A DNA stretch of 41,255 nucleotides, taken from positions 1-41,255 of the forward strand of contig DASQKI010000083.1 in the NCBI GenBank assembly GCA_035630615.1, written 5' to 3'. The DNA comes from DATFRX01 sp035630615. GTDB taxonomy: Bacteria > Actinomycetota > Actinomycetes > Propionibacteriales > Nocardioidaceae. The notes beneath the pieces are model-generated. The model made no database searches and had not been told where the DNA came from. It saw nothing but the letters and a program-made list of their open reading frames with translations. Numbering within the stretch: position 1 is the first letter of the stretch; each line of letters opens with the position of its first letter. A program made the position numbers and the translations under genes. Below, piece after piece: positions 1 to 7,109 of this stretch.

Positions 1-1
1 T

Positions 2-628
2 CGCTACGTGGAGAGCAAGTGCGGCACCGATGCCACCAGCAACTTCTGCGGTGCCATCGGCTGCGGCGAGCCCGACCAGATCGGCTACTACGTCGAGCGT
101 CGACTCGCAGGATCCAACGATTCGTGGCAGGCGGCCGGCACGACCTGCCAGGGCCCGACCGGTCCGATGGTGACGCCCGGCCTGGTGCTCGAAGCGCTCC
201 ATCGCATCGGCCTGCCCGACGCCGAGCTCCAGACCGAGCCGGGCTTCAAGTCGGGCAAGACGCTGGTCAACTTCGACACCAACTTCTATACGACAGCCGA
301 CTCGGTCACCGAGACGTTCACGCTGCTCGGCGAGCAGGTCACCGTCGAGGCGACGCCCGCGACGTACGTGTGGCACTTCGACTCCGGCGAGCCCGACCAG
401 ACTCGGACGACCACGACGCCCGGCGCCCCGTACCCCGACCTGGATGTCACCTACGCCTACGAGGACGCGCACACGACCGTGCATCCGTCGGTCGACGTGA
501 CCTACTCGGCGCAGTTCTCGGTCAACGGGGGCACGTGGCAGGCGATTCCCGACACCGTGACGATCACAGGCGAACCGATCACCCGCTACGTCGCCGAGGC
601 ATCGGCGGCTCTCACCGAAATGAATTAA
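2..628 (+). CDS. C-terminal part of a secreted hypothetical protein (5' end outside the window)
   Basis: The frame is open from the first complete codon at base 2 to a TAA at 626-628, so the protein begins upstream of the window. The visible 208 residues hold a Cys-bearing stretch (KCGTD, NFCGAIGCG, TTCQG) followed by a beta-rich part with the PKD-like run YVWHFDSGEPDQT and a Thr-rich loop. This is the style of secreted or surface proteins in Nocardioides-like actinobacteria, but I do not recognise a named family. No membrane anchor is seen at the C-terminus. The next gene downstream is a decayed phosphatase, so this gene sits at the edge of an eroded region. Confidence 0.6.
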   Translation, partial: RYVESKCGTDATSNFCGAIGCGEPDQIGYYVERRLAGSNDSWQAAGTTCQGPTGPMVTPGLVLEALHRIGLPDAELQTEPGFKSGKTLVNFDTNFYTTADSVTETFTLLGEQVTVEATPATYVWHFDSGEPDQTRTTTTPGAPYPDLDVTYAYEDAHTTVHPSVDVTYSAQFSVNGGTWQAIPDTVTITGEPITRYVAEASAALTEMN

Positions 629-683
629 ACGAACATATCGACCCGACCCGTGACCCGTGCGGCCCTGGATAGTTCTAGGTTCC

Positions 684-1084
684 GTGAGCCCGCTCAATCG
701 ACGCCGGTTCCTGTCGGCATCCGCTGGGGCGTTCGGCGCTGCCGGGTGTCGCCTGCGCCGCCATCCGCCGCCGATGGCCAAGGCCACGCATGGTTCCAGC
801 ACGGCGTCGCGTCCGGCGACCCGCTCCCCCACGCGGTCGTCCTGTGGACCCGCGTCACCCCGGCCCCCGACGCCACCGCCGGCTCCGGCATCGGCCCGCC
901 CGTGGACGTGCACTGGCAGATCGCGCGCGACAGCGACTTCCGCCACCTCGTCAATCGTGGTCGCGGGTCCACCGGTCCGCGTCGCAGCGATCGGGCCGAC
1001 CCACGCGCGACCGCATCGCATACGGCGTCGTGGGCGGTCGACGCCGGCGCCCAGCGAGTACGGCCGGCGTCCGAGCCGCTCTGA
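684..1084 (+). pseudogene. Remnant of a PhoD-type alkaline phosphatase (Tat signal and N-terminal domain only)
   Basis: A GTG at 684 opens a twin-arginine signal (SPLNRRRFLSASAGAFGAAG). The reading then moves to frame +1 (VACAA) and again to another frame, which reads HAWFQHGVASGDPLPHAVVL, a hallmark of the PhoD N-terminal domain, continuing with WTRVTPAP and VHWQIARD. A further frame change follows around 955 (VVAGPPV). Recognisable sequence fades near 1075. The calcium/iron-binding catalytic domain that should follow (several hundred residues) is absent, because an inverted repeat and the convergent araC-type gene come next. At least three frame changes plus loss of the catalytic domain make this a dead gene. 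PhoD proteins normally are exported phosphodiesterases/phosphomonoesterases for phosphate scavenging. Confidence 0.8.
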
Positions 1085-1093
1085 CCCATTCGC

Positions 1094-1144
1094 GCCGAGA
1101 TTGCGCGTCTTCATCGGCCCGCCGTTAAGACGCGCAATCTCGGC
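1094..1144. repeat. Long inverted repeat, family A (18-bp perfect arms, 15-nt loop)
   Basis: Arms 1094-1111 (gccgagattgcgcgtctt) and 1127-1144 are exact reverse complements. The loop has a small GC-rich inner pairing (cggc/gccg). It lies between the end of the phoD remnant and the stop of the convergent AraC gene at 1165, where it could end transcription from both sides. There is no U-tract after either arm. The outer 15 bases match the element at 2575. Confidence 0.85.
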
Positions 1145-1164
1145 TCGAGGTCAGTCCGATTGCG

Positions 1165-1980
1165 TCAGCCGGGCGCGAGAAGCGTACGCAGGTGACCCGG
1201 TGTCGCACCGGTCTCCGCCCGCATCACGCGCGTCAGGTGGGCCTGATCGGAGAACCCGACATCGATTGCGAGCCGGGCGAGATCTCGCTCGCCCTCATCG
1301 AATCGCTCCAAGGCCCGACGCACCCGGAGTCGGGCTCGATAGGCACTGATCGTCAGACCGCAAGCCTGCTTGAAGATTCGGCTCAGGTGAAACGGCGACA
1401 GGCCGACACGACGGGCCAGCTGGCTAAGGCTGAGATCGGGATCAAGGTGAATCGCCTGCCGCACCTCGTCGACGAGGAGCCGCCGCCGCTGGGCCGCCGG
1501 GAAGCCCATCGGGATGTCGCCCGAGCTCAGGTCGGAGAGCGCCTGCCCGACCATGCCGATCGCACGCTCGAACAGTTCGTGGCTGTCGGCGCCGTGTCGG
1601 GCCCGTGCGACCAGATCCCGATGGCGAAGATCGACATCGGCATCGATCCTGAGGGCGAGCTCGCCCCGACGGGGAGGTGGCAGCCACTGATCGACCATCG
1701 GCTCCATCAACGCGCGCGACACCCGGATGCTCGTGCATCGGTCACCGCCGCGCGGATGAGCGATGCGCTGCTCGCCGCCCGGCCATTGCAGGTAGCCGGC
1801 AACGGGGTCGACGACCGACTCGGCGCCGTCGACTCGTCGCCGGAACAGGCCAGAGCGAACGAGGACCACGCCGAAGTCCATCACCGGCTCGGGGTCCGAC
1901 CACGACGGGTGGCCGGCCCGACAACGTACGTCGGTGAGCGTCAGCCCGTCGGTGTCGACCAGCAGCTGTCCGGTCAGCAT
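1165..1980 (-). CDS. AraC-family transcriptional regulator
   Basis: A 271-residue protein. The N-terminal ~150 residues form a sensing domain without strong identity. The C-terminal ~100 residues carry two helix-turn-helix units, LSLSQLARRVGLSPFHLSRIF followed by DLARLAIDVGFSDQAHLTRV, ending in the usual GATPGHLR. This is the AraC/XylS DNA-binding domain. The ATG at 1980 (MLTGQLL) is preferred over a TTG at 2022 because the longer form adds residues unlike the family. It is divergent from the small gene at 2066, with 85 bases between them, so it may control that gene. Target and ligand are unknown. Confidence 0.85.
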   Translation of the reverse strand: MLTGQLLVDTDGLTLTDVRCRAGHPSWSDPEPVMDFGVVLVRSGLFRRRVDGAESVVDPVAGYLQWPGGEQRIAHPRGGDRCTSIRVSRALMEPMVDQWLPPPRRGELALRIDADVDLRHRDLVARARHGADSHELFERAIGMVGQALSDLSSGDIPMGFPAAQRRRLLVDEVRQAIHLDPDLSLSQLARRVGLSPFHLSRIFKQACGLTISAYRARLRVRRALERFDEGERDLARLAIDVGFSDQAHLTRVMRAETGATPGHLRTLLAPG

Positions 1981-2065
1981 GACGGCACGGTACGTGCGAC
2001 ATCCGACAATCCAACAGCGCAAGATCGTTCAAGACCCTCGGTCTGACCGGCGCGACGCTTGTCAC

Positions 2066-2557
2066 ATGAACGATGCAGTCATGCGAATTCTCCCGTCCGA
2101 CGGGCCCAACGCCGACCTCGGACCCAACGCCGAGCTCTATGGACGCCTCATCGGCTCGTGGGACATCGACAACGACCAGTACGAAGAGGCGTCCGGGACA
2201 TGGCGGCGAACCCAGCGTGAGTGCCACTTTCGCTGGGTGCTCGACGGTCGTGTGGTCCAGGACCTCTGGGGCTCTCCGACCGAGGGCTTCGGCACGACCG
2301 TGCGGGCGTACGACTCCACGCTGGACGCTTGGCGGGTCCACTGGTTCGGACCGGGGACCGCCAGCTTCTGCGTCCTCATGGGTCGCGCCGACGACGACGA
2401 CATCATGCAGGAAGGCACCCAAGAAGACGGTCGGCCGATCCGGTGGACCATCGTGGACATCAAGCCCGACTCCTTCCTGTGGCGCGGCGAGATCTCCGAC
2501 GACGACGGACAGACCTGGCGACTCGATCAGGAGATGCACGCTCGGCGTCGCACCTGA
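2066..2557 (+). CDS. Conserved hypothetical protein, DUF1579-like
   Basis: A 163-residue soluble protein starting MNDAVMRILPSDGPNA. The patterns LIGSWDIDNDQY, FRWVLDGRVVQDLW and TTVRAYDSTLDAWRVHWFGP resemble DUF1579 and related beta-barrel proteins in which a Trp-rich sheet is followed by a substrate pocket. No signal peptide is seen. The ATG at 2066 is the first in a region otherwise free of coding sequence from the divergent AraC-type gene. A role in binding a small ligand is plausible for the fold but is not shown. The divergent regulator suggests joint control. Confidence 0.65.
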   Translation: MNDAVMRILPSDGPNADLGPNAELYGRLIGSWDIDNDQYEEASGTWRRTQRECHFRWVLDGRVVQDLWGSPTEGFGTTVRAYDSTLDAWRVHWFGPGTASFCVLMGRADDDDIMQEGTQEDGRPIRWTIVDIKPDSFLWRGEISDDDGQTWRLDQEMHARRRT

Positions 2558-2574
2558 CGCACCCACACCTCATG

Positions 2575-2682
2575 GCGCCGAGATTGCGCGTATGTTCGCC
2601 CGCGACGTGGATGGGCCTGGCCGCCGAGCGAGGAACGAGCGAGGCTGGTTGGAGCAGGCGAACATACGCGCAATCTCGGCGC
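2575..2682. repeat. Long inverted repeat, family A (26-bp perfect arms, 56-nt loop)
   Basis: Arms 2575-2600 and 2657-2682 are exact reverse complements. The outer arm begins gcgccgagattgcgcgt, shared with 1094. It lies between the DUF1579-like gene (stop 2557) and the stop of the convergent GH39 remnant (2700), so it is again at the meeting point of two 3' ends. The loop is GC-rich and contains gcgagg copies that could pair internally. Confidence 0.85.
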
Positions 2683-2699
2683 GAACGGCTGGGTTGGTG

Positions 2700-3090
2700 C
2701 TAGTCCAGCGGCGTCAGCTCGACGAAGGACGCGCCCGGCATCGGCAGGTCGAACGCGACGTGCACGACGCCGTCCGCCGTCGCGACGACATCGCGGGCGC
2801 AACTCGTCGAGACGGTCGGCGGCTCGCAACGCGGCCCACTGGTCGTCGTCGGGCCAGTCCTGATCGGGCCGCTTGAGCTGTCCCCACAGGCCCGCGATGT
2901 TGGAGTGGTCGGCATCGACCCGGTGATGGGTTAGCCGGTAGGTCGCACCGGCGGTCAGCACGGTCATCGTGACGCCGACCTCGCGGGCCAACCCGGCGGC
3001 GCCACCGGCCTTGGTCTGGTCGAGCGTCATGTTCCACGCGAGCACGCCGACCCGACCGTCGTCGCCGTACTGTCCTACGCGCGGCCACCG
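2700..3090 (-). pseudogene. C-terminal remnant of a GH39-like beta-xylosidase
   Basis: On the minus strand the region from about 3063 reads DDGRVGVLAWNMTLDQTKAG, then HHRVDADHSNIAGLWGQLK and QWAALRAADRLDEL. This is the C-terminal beta-sandwich part of glycoside hydrolase family 39 proteins (HSN, W and QW..L pattern). Near 2800 the frame changes by one base and continues as DVVATADGVVHVAFDLPMPG to a stop at 2700-2702. The catalytic TIM barrel and start are missing, since the sequence upstream of 3090 belongs to the divergent phosphodiesterase gene. One frameshift plus 5' truncation indicate a dead gene. The family assignment is by pattern memory and is moderately sure. Confidence 0.65.
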
Positions 3091-3107
3091 CCAGTGGGGC
3101 GATCGTC

Positions 3108-4290
3108 GTGTCCGGTGCCGCCGGGGCACCGTGGTCAGTGGGTGCGGGCGCGGCGCGTACGCGGGTCTACGTCCTCGTCGTCGACGGCTGCCGCCCGGAC
3201 GAGATCACATCGGCGACGACCCCCCGGCTGCATGCGTTGCGCGGCGCCGGGCGGTGGTATCCGCGCGCCCGCTCGATGCCGATCATGGAGACGATCCCCA
3301 ACCACGTGATGATGATGACCGGCGTCCGACCGGATCGCTCCGGGGTGCCGGCCAACGAGATCTACGACCGAGGCGAACGCGTCGTTCGCACCCTCGACCG
3401 GCCAGCCGACCTGCGGTTCGCCACCGTGCTCAGTCGGCTTCGCAAGCGGGGTCTGACCACGGCGACCGTGCTCAGCAAGGACTACCTGTACGGGATTTTC
3501 GGCCACCGCGCCACGTACCGATGGGAGCCGGCGCCGCTGCTCCCGATCACCAACCACGCTCCCGACGTGTTCACCGTCGAGGCCCTGACGGCGATGGTCC
3601 GCGACGCCGACCCGGACCTGGTCTTCGCCAAACTTCGGTGACATCGACCGGCTCGGCCACGCCGACATCACCGGCACCACCGTGCAGGTCGCGCGTCGGC
3701 TCGCGCTCGTCGACACCGACCTGCAGATCGGCAGGTTCGTCGACTTCCTCCACGACTCCGGTCGGTGGGGCCGGAGCGTCCTGATCGTGCTCGCCGACCA
3801 CAGCATGGACTGGTCGGTGCCGCAGCGATTCGTCCGGCTGGCGCCGGCGCTCGACGCGGACCGGCTGCTCGCCGACCGGGTCGCCATCGCCGACAACGGC
3901 GGCGCGGATCTGCTGACCTGGACCGGGCCCGTGGGCGACCGCGATCGGGCGATCCGGCGAATGCGCGCGATCGCGTCGGACGTCCCCGGCGTACTAGCGC
4001 TGCATAAGCCCGACGCCCTGCGGCTCGGCCGGTGTGCCGGTGACCTCGTCGCCTACTGTCTGGCGGGCTGGCGCTTCAGCGAACCCGACCCGATCTCCAA
4101 CCCGATCCCCGGCAACCACGGTCATCCAGCCACGAAGCCGATCCCGTTCTTCATCTCCGGAGGATCGCCGTTGATGCGACCCGACGTCTGCAGTGCCCGT
4201 GCCACCACGTTGGACGTCGCCCCGACCGTCGGCAAGATCTTCGGGCTCCCATCTCCGCGCGGCGGCTACGACGGAGCGCCCCGGCTCTGA
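3108..4290 (+). pseudogene. Type I phosphodiesterase/nucleotide pyrophosphatase-like gene with a frameshift
   Basis: Two frames together give a full alkaline-phosphatase-superfamily phosphodiesterase. The first (3108-3641) holds the metal site VLVVDGCRPDE and the nucleophile region METIPNHVMMMTG (Thr). The second continues with GDIDRLGHADITG, VLADHSMDW and PGNHGHPATKPIPFFISGG, which supply the remaining metal ligands. The break is at the aaa run 3630-3632: with one A fewer the text reads through from DLVFA to NFGDIDRLGH. The 5' end is also odd: RRRRTVLRAATASGAIVV precedes the GTG at 3108 in the same frame, like a Tat signal, but has no start codon. If intact it would hydrolyse phosphodiester bonds outside the membrane. 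The indel could be a sequencing error, but the flanking genes are decayed too. Confidence 0.75.
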
Positions 4291-4318
4291 CGCGGCCAGC
4301 CTCAGTACCCCAAACTCA

Positions 4319-4642
4319 TCAGTACCTCGGCACCGACAGGTGTTGGCCGACATAGAGGTCGCCGGTGCTCGACATCGCATTGAGCTCGGCGATCTCATGC
4401 ACCGTGTCACCGACGTTGCTCTCGGGATTTGCCCGCGCGGCGATGTCCCACAGGGTGTCGCCGGGCTCGACCGTCACGACGCGCACTTGAACCGGCTCGC
4501 CCTTCTCTGACGTGGCGACCACCGACGGTCCCCACGCCACCAGGGCACCGAGGCTGATCGCGAGGCTGCAGACAAAGACGACGAACCGGCCTCGCCGGGT
4601 CAGCCGGAGGCTCGGTGCGGGTGCGATGCGGGCGGTGCTCAT
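4319..4642 (-). CDS. LysM-domain membrane protein, probable SOS-induced division inhibitor (YneA-like)
   Basis: A 107-residue protein: a basic N-terminus, one membrane helix (RFVVFVCSLAISLGALVAW, about residues 19-37) and an extracellular LysM domain starting VVTVEPGDTLWDIAARANPE and ending YVGQHLSVPRY. The ATG at 4642 is preferred to an upstream in-frame start because an agggag ribosome-binding site lies 7 bases before it. It is divergent from lexA and shares LexA boxes with it. In Bacillus (yneA) and in corynebacteria (divS) a small membrane protein next to lexA blocks septation during the SOS response; the location and architecture here support the same job by inference. LysM would bind peptidoglycan. 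Confidence 0.75.
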   Translation of the reverse strand: MSTARIAPAPSLRLTRRGRFVVFVCSLAISLGALVAWGPSVVATSEKGEPVQVRVVTVEPGDTLWDIAARANPESNVGDTVHEIAELNAMSSTGDLYVGQHLSVPRY

Positions 4643-4694
4643 GGCGGGGCTCCCTTCGCTGTCGATCGAGACGGCTGATCGAAACAACGTTCGA

Positions 4695-4710
4695 TCGAAC
4701 GTCTGTACGA
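4695..4710. promoter_or_regulatory. LexA box proximal to the LysM gene
   Basis: TCGAACGTCTGTACGA matches the actinobacterial SOS box (TCGAACNNNNGTTCGA) with one changed base in the right half. It lies just downstream of a possible LysM-gene promoter on the minus strand (TTGTTT at 4735-4740, TAGAAG at 4712-4717, 17-base spacer), where bound LexA would block the start of transcription. Confidence 0.6.
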
Positions 4711-4748
4711 ACTTCTACCCCAGCCCACTGACAGAAACAAGCGACACG

Positions 4749-4764
4749 TCGAACAAGTGTTCGT
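4749..4764. promoter_or_regulatory. LexA box in the lexA/LysM intergenic region
   Basis: TCGAACAAGTGTTCGT has both half-sites (CGAAC and GTTCG) intact. It lies midway between the divergent promoters and could serve both. Confidence 0.85.
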
Positions 4765-4827
4765 TCGGCGTGTCCGAGGCGGGCCTACCTGTCCAGAGAA
4801 CGGGACATAACGCCGGCGACACGCCGT

Positions 4828-4843
4828 TCGAACAAATGTTTGA
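4828..4843. promoter_or_regulatory. LexA box overlapping the lexA promoter
   Basis: TCGAACAAATGTTTGA is a near-perfect SOS box. It overlaps the -35 element of a good lexA promoter: TTGAGT at 4840-4845 and TACGGT at 4863-4868 with a 17-base spacer. This placement gives classical autorepression. Confidence 0.85.
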
Positions 4844-4896
4844 GTCGCCGGTCGGACCCGGCTACGGTATCCGGCACCAGCGTGAAAGGGATTGTC

Positions 4897-5610
4897 ATGG
4901 CCAAGGACAAAGTCGCTGAGCTCCCCGACGGGCCGCCCGACGCCAACGGGTTGACGCCGCGGCAGCGACGGGTGCTCGAATTCATCCGGGAGAGCATCGA
5001 GCAGCGCGGTTATCCGCCGAGCATTCGCGAGATCGGCACGTCGGTCGGTCTGACGAGTTCGTCCTCGGTCGCCCACCAGCTCAAGACGCTCGAGAGCAAG
5101 GGCTTCCTGCGTCGCGATCCCAATCGGCCACGGGCGCTGGAGGTCTTCCTGCCCGACGTGATGGCAGCTCGCCGGTCGATCGGCAGCTCGCACGACTTCG
5201 GCTTCGACGAGACCGACATCGGCAACGCCCGCCCACCCGCGGCGTACGTGCCGGTCGTCGGTCAGATCGCGGCCGGCGGTCCGATCCTCGCCGAGGAGCG
5301 TGTGGAGGAGGTGTTCCCGCTGCCGAAGACGCTGGTCGGCGACGGCACGCTGTTTCTCCTGGAGGTCAAGGGCGACTCGATGGTCGACGCCGCGATCTGC
5401 GACGGCGACTACGTCGTCGTCCGCCAGCAGCCATCGGCCGAAAACGGTGAGATCGTGGCCGCTCTGATCGACGACGAGGCAACCGTCAAGACGTTCTCCC
5501 GCAAGCGCGGCAAGGTCTGGCTGGTCCCCCACAACGACTCCTACGAGCCGATCGACGGCACCAACGCGACCATCCTCGGCAAGGTCGTCACCGTCCTGCG
5601 TCGGGTCTGA
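4897..5610 (+). CDS. lexA: SOS-response repressor LexA
   Basis: A 237-residue protein with the full LexA layout. The N-terminal winged helix (residues ~18-80: LTPRQRRVLEFI, GYPPSIREIG, SSSSVAHQLKTLESKGFLRR) binds SOS boxes. The self-cleavage site is Ala126-Gly127 in QIAAGGPI. Ser161 (GDSMVDA) and Lys198 (ATVKTF) are the catalytic dyad. The start is the ATG at 4897, after gaaaggg; earlier in-frame codons lie within the promoter. RecA filaments trigger its self-cleavage, which frees the LysM gene, lexA and recA. The stop faces that of the oxidoreductase gene 20 bases away. Confidence 0.97.
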   Translation: MAKDKVAELPDGPPDANGLTPRQRRVLEFIRESIEQRGYPPSIREIGTSVGLTSSSSVAHQLKTLESKGFLRRDPNRPRALEVFLPDVMAARRSIGSSHDFGFDETDIGNARPPAAYVPVVGQIAAGGPILAEERVEEVFPLPKTLVGDGTLFLLEVKGDSMVDAAICDGDYVVVRQQPSAENGEIVAALIDDEATVKTFSRKRGKVWLVPHNDSYEPIDGTNATILGKVVTVLRRV

Positions 5611-5629
5611 CCGGGTTGCCGACGGCTCG

Positions 5630-6607
5630 TCAGGTCCATGGATCGAGCGCGTGCTTGCCCGTCGTGAGTCGTCCCTCGATCTTCCCCAGGAGGCCGGGAC
5701 CGTCTGCGAGGGCATGGATCTCGGGTTGTCCCGGCAGGTAGACGCCTTGACAAATCAGGCTCTCGATCTCGGTCAGCAGTCCCTCGTACGTTCGCGGTGC
5801 GGTTGCCGCCAGCACGCCGATGTGGAGGCCGATCACCTGGACCTGATGGTTGAAGACCAAGTCGTGCGTCGTCAGCGTCGCGTCTCCCGAGGCGGCGCCG
5901 AACACCACGATGCGGCCGGTGACCCGCTTGGTGGCCGAAAGGCTCGCTTCGAGGGTCGATCTGCCAACCGACTCCAGCACGAGATCCATTCCGCCGGTCA
6001 GCCGCAGGACCTCCTCCGCCAGGTCGGCACGCGAGCCGTCCAGGACCTCGTGGGCGCCGAGCGTCCGTACCAGCTCGTGTTTGGACGGCGACGCGGTGGC
6101 GATGACGCGAGCGCCGTAGTGGGTCGCGAGCCGGACGGCTGCCTGGCCAACCCCTCCCGCGGCCGCGTGGATGAGCACCACCGATCCAGGACCAACCTCA
6201 CCCAGCGGGACCAGGGCGGCCAGAGCAGTCGCCCAGTTGAGAACCAATCCGAGCGCTGCGCCGTCGGTCCAACCAACGGGAACGGGAAGAACCCCTGCGG
6301 CGGGCATCGTCATGTACTGCGCAAACGCTCCCGATCCTGTCCCCACCACGTGAGCGCCAAGCCGCGGTGGTGACGTGACCTCGCTGCCGATGCCCACGAC
6401 CTCACCGGCCGCCTCGAACCCCGCGACGTAGGGCGCCTGCGGGCCACCCCCATAGGTTCCATGAGCCTGCATCACATCGGCGAAGTTGACTCCGGCAGCC
6501 GTCACTCGGATCAATAGCTCGTCGGGTCTGGGCTCGGGTCGCGGAACATCGAGGAGAAGGGCGAGGTCCGACGGCCCACGGTCGGACTCCTGGACGAGGG
6601 CACGCAT
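5630..6607 (-). CDS. NADPH:quinone oxidoreductase-like protein (zinc-free MDR family)
   Basis: A 325-residue medium-chain dehydrogenase/reductase. It opens MRALVQESDRGPSDLAL, has the GroES-like part (TAAGVNFADVMQAHGTYGG, FEAAGEVVGIG) and the Rossmann part with VVLIHAAAGGVGQAAVRLA for NADPH. The zinc-binding Cys/His of alcohol dehydrogenases are absent, as in quinone reductases. The ATG at 6607 is preferred over one at 6646 because the family normally begins MRALV and because a MerR-type promoter lies at 6655-6685, which would leave the longer form almost without a leader. It follows a merR gene on the same strand, so it is the likely target of that regulator and may help detoxify quinones or other electrophiles. 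Confidence 0.88.
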   Translation of the reverse strand: MRALVQESDRGPSDLALLLDVPRPEPRPDELLIRVTAAGVNFADVMQAHGTYGGGPQAPYVAGFEAAGEVVGIGSEVTSPPRLGAHVVGTGSGAFAQYMTMPAAGVLPVPVGWTDGAALGLVLNWATALAALVPLGEVGPGSVVLIHAAAGGVGQAAVRLATHYGARVIATASPSKHELVRTLGAHEVLDGSRADLAEEVLRLTGGMDLVLESVGRSTLEASLSATKRVTGRIVVFGAASGDATLTTHDLVFNHQVQVIGLHIGVLAATAPRTYEGLLTEIESLICQGVYLPGQPEIHALADGPGLLGKIEGRLTTGKHALDPWT

Positions 6608-6654
6608 GGTTGTGCATCCGACAGCTTGGTCGACTGTGATCACCATGACGCGAA

Positions 6655-6685
6655 CGTAGAAGGCTCACACTTGTGTCAGGGTCAA
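6655..6685 (-). promoter_or_regulatory. MerR-type promoter with 19-base spacer and dyad
   Basis: Read on the minus strand, TTGACC (6680-6685) and TCTACG (6655-6660) are separated by 19 bases that hold the near-palindrome CTGACACAAGTGTGAG. An overlong spacer with a central dyad is the hallmark of promoters that MerR-family activators untwist. It lies between the merR stop and the oxidoreductase start. Confidence 0.75.
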
Positions 6686-6693
6686 GCCGACCG

Positions 6694-7056
6694 TCACGAG
6701 CGAGCGCTGCGGGCTTGTCGCAGATAGGCACTGAGCGCCGACTCCTGCGACGTGAGATCGGCGATCCGCTCGACGAGACGATCGCGATATCGCTCCACCT
6801 CGAGGAGAAAGACCTCGCACGGCAATCGCGCCGGATCGGACTCATCCCCGAGGTACGGCAGGGCCTCTCGGATCAACCTCACCGGCAACCCCGCCTCCAG
6901 CAGCGACCGAACTTGGAGGACCGTGGCGATCGTGGAGGCGCAGTAGTCGCGGTAGCCATTCATGTGGCGACCGGGCGTGATCAGCCCCTCGGCTTCGTAA
7001 TAACGCAACGCCCGGACACTGGCACCACTCGCCTCGGACGCCTGACCGATTCTCAT
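6694..7056 (-). CDS. MerR-family transcriptional regulator
   Basis: A 120-residue protein beginning MRIGQASEASGASVRALRYY, the winged helix-turn-helix of MerR proteins, then GLITPGRHMNGYRDY, followed by a dimerisation coiled coil (about residues 80-115, FLLEVERYRDRLVERIADLT). There is no Cys-rich metal loop, so the inducer is probably not a metal held by Cys; the C-terminal effector part is short. The oxidoreductase gene lies 86 bases downstream behind a MerR-type promoter. Electrophile or quinone sensing is an inference from that neighbour. Confidence 0.88.
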   Translation of the reverse strand: MRIGQASEASGASVRALRYYEAEGLITPGRHMNGYRDYCASTIATVLQVRSLLEAGLPVRLIREALPYLGDESDPARLPCEVFLLEVERYRDRLVERIADLTSQESALSAYLRQARSARS

Positions 7057-7109
7057 GCCGAACACAACGCGGGCCGGCCGCATGCCCTTCCCGCGCGTTG
7101 GCGGCAGGG

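Noticed and set aside
2590..2670. GTTCG and CGAAC half-sites in the 2575 element as an SOS box
   Set aside because: The half-sites are in the arms, more than 50 bases apart, and in the wrong arrangement for LexA.
7057..7109. aacgcggg facing cccgcgcgtt after dinG as a terminator
   Set aside because: The pairing is imperfect and there is no U-tract; support is too weak to list it.
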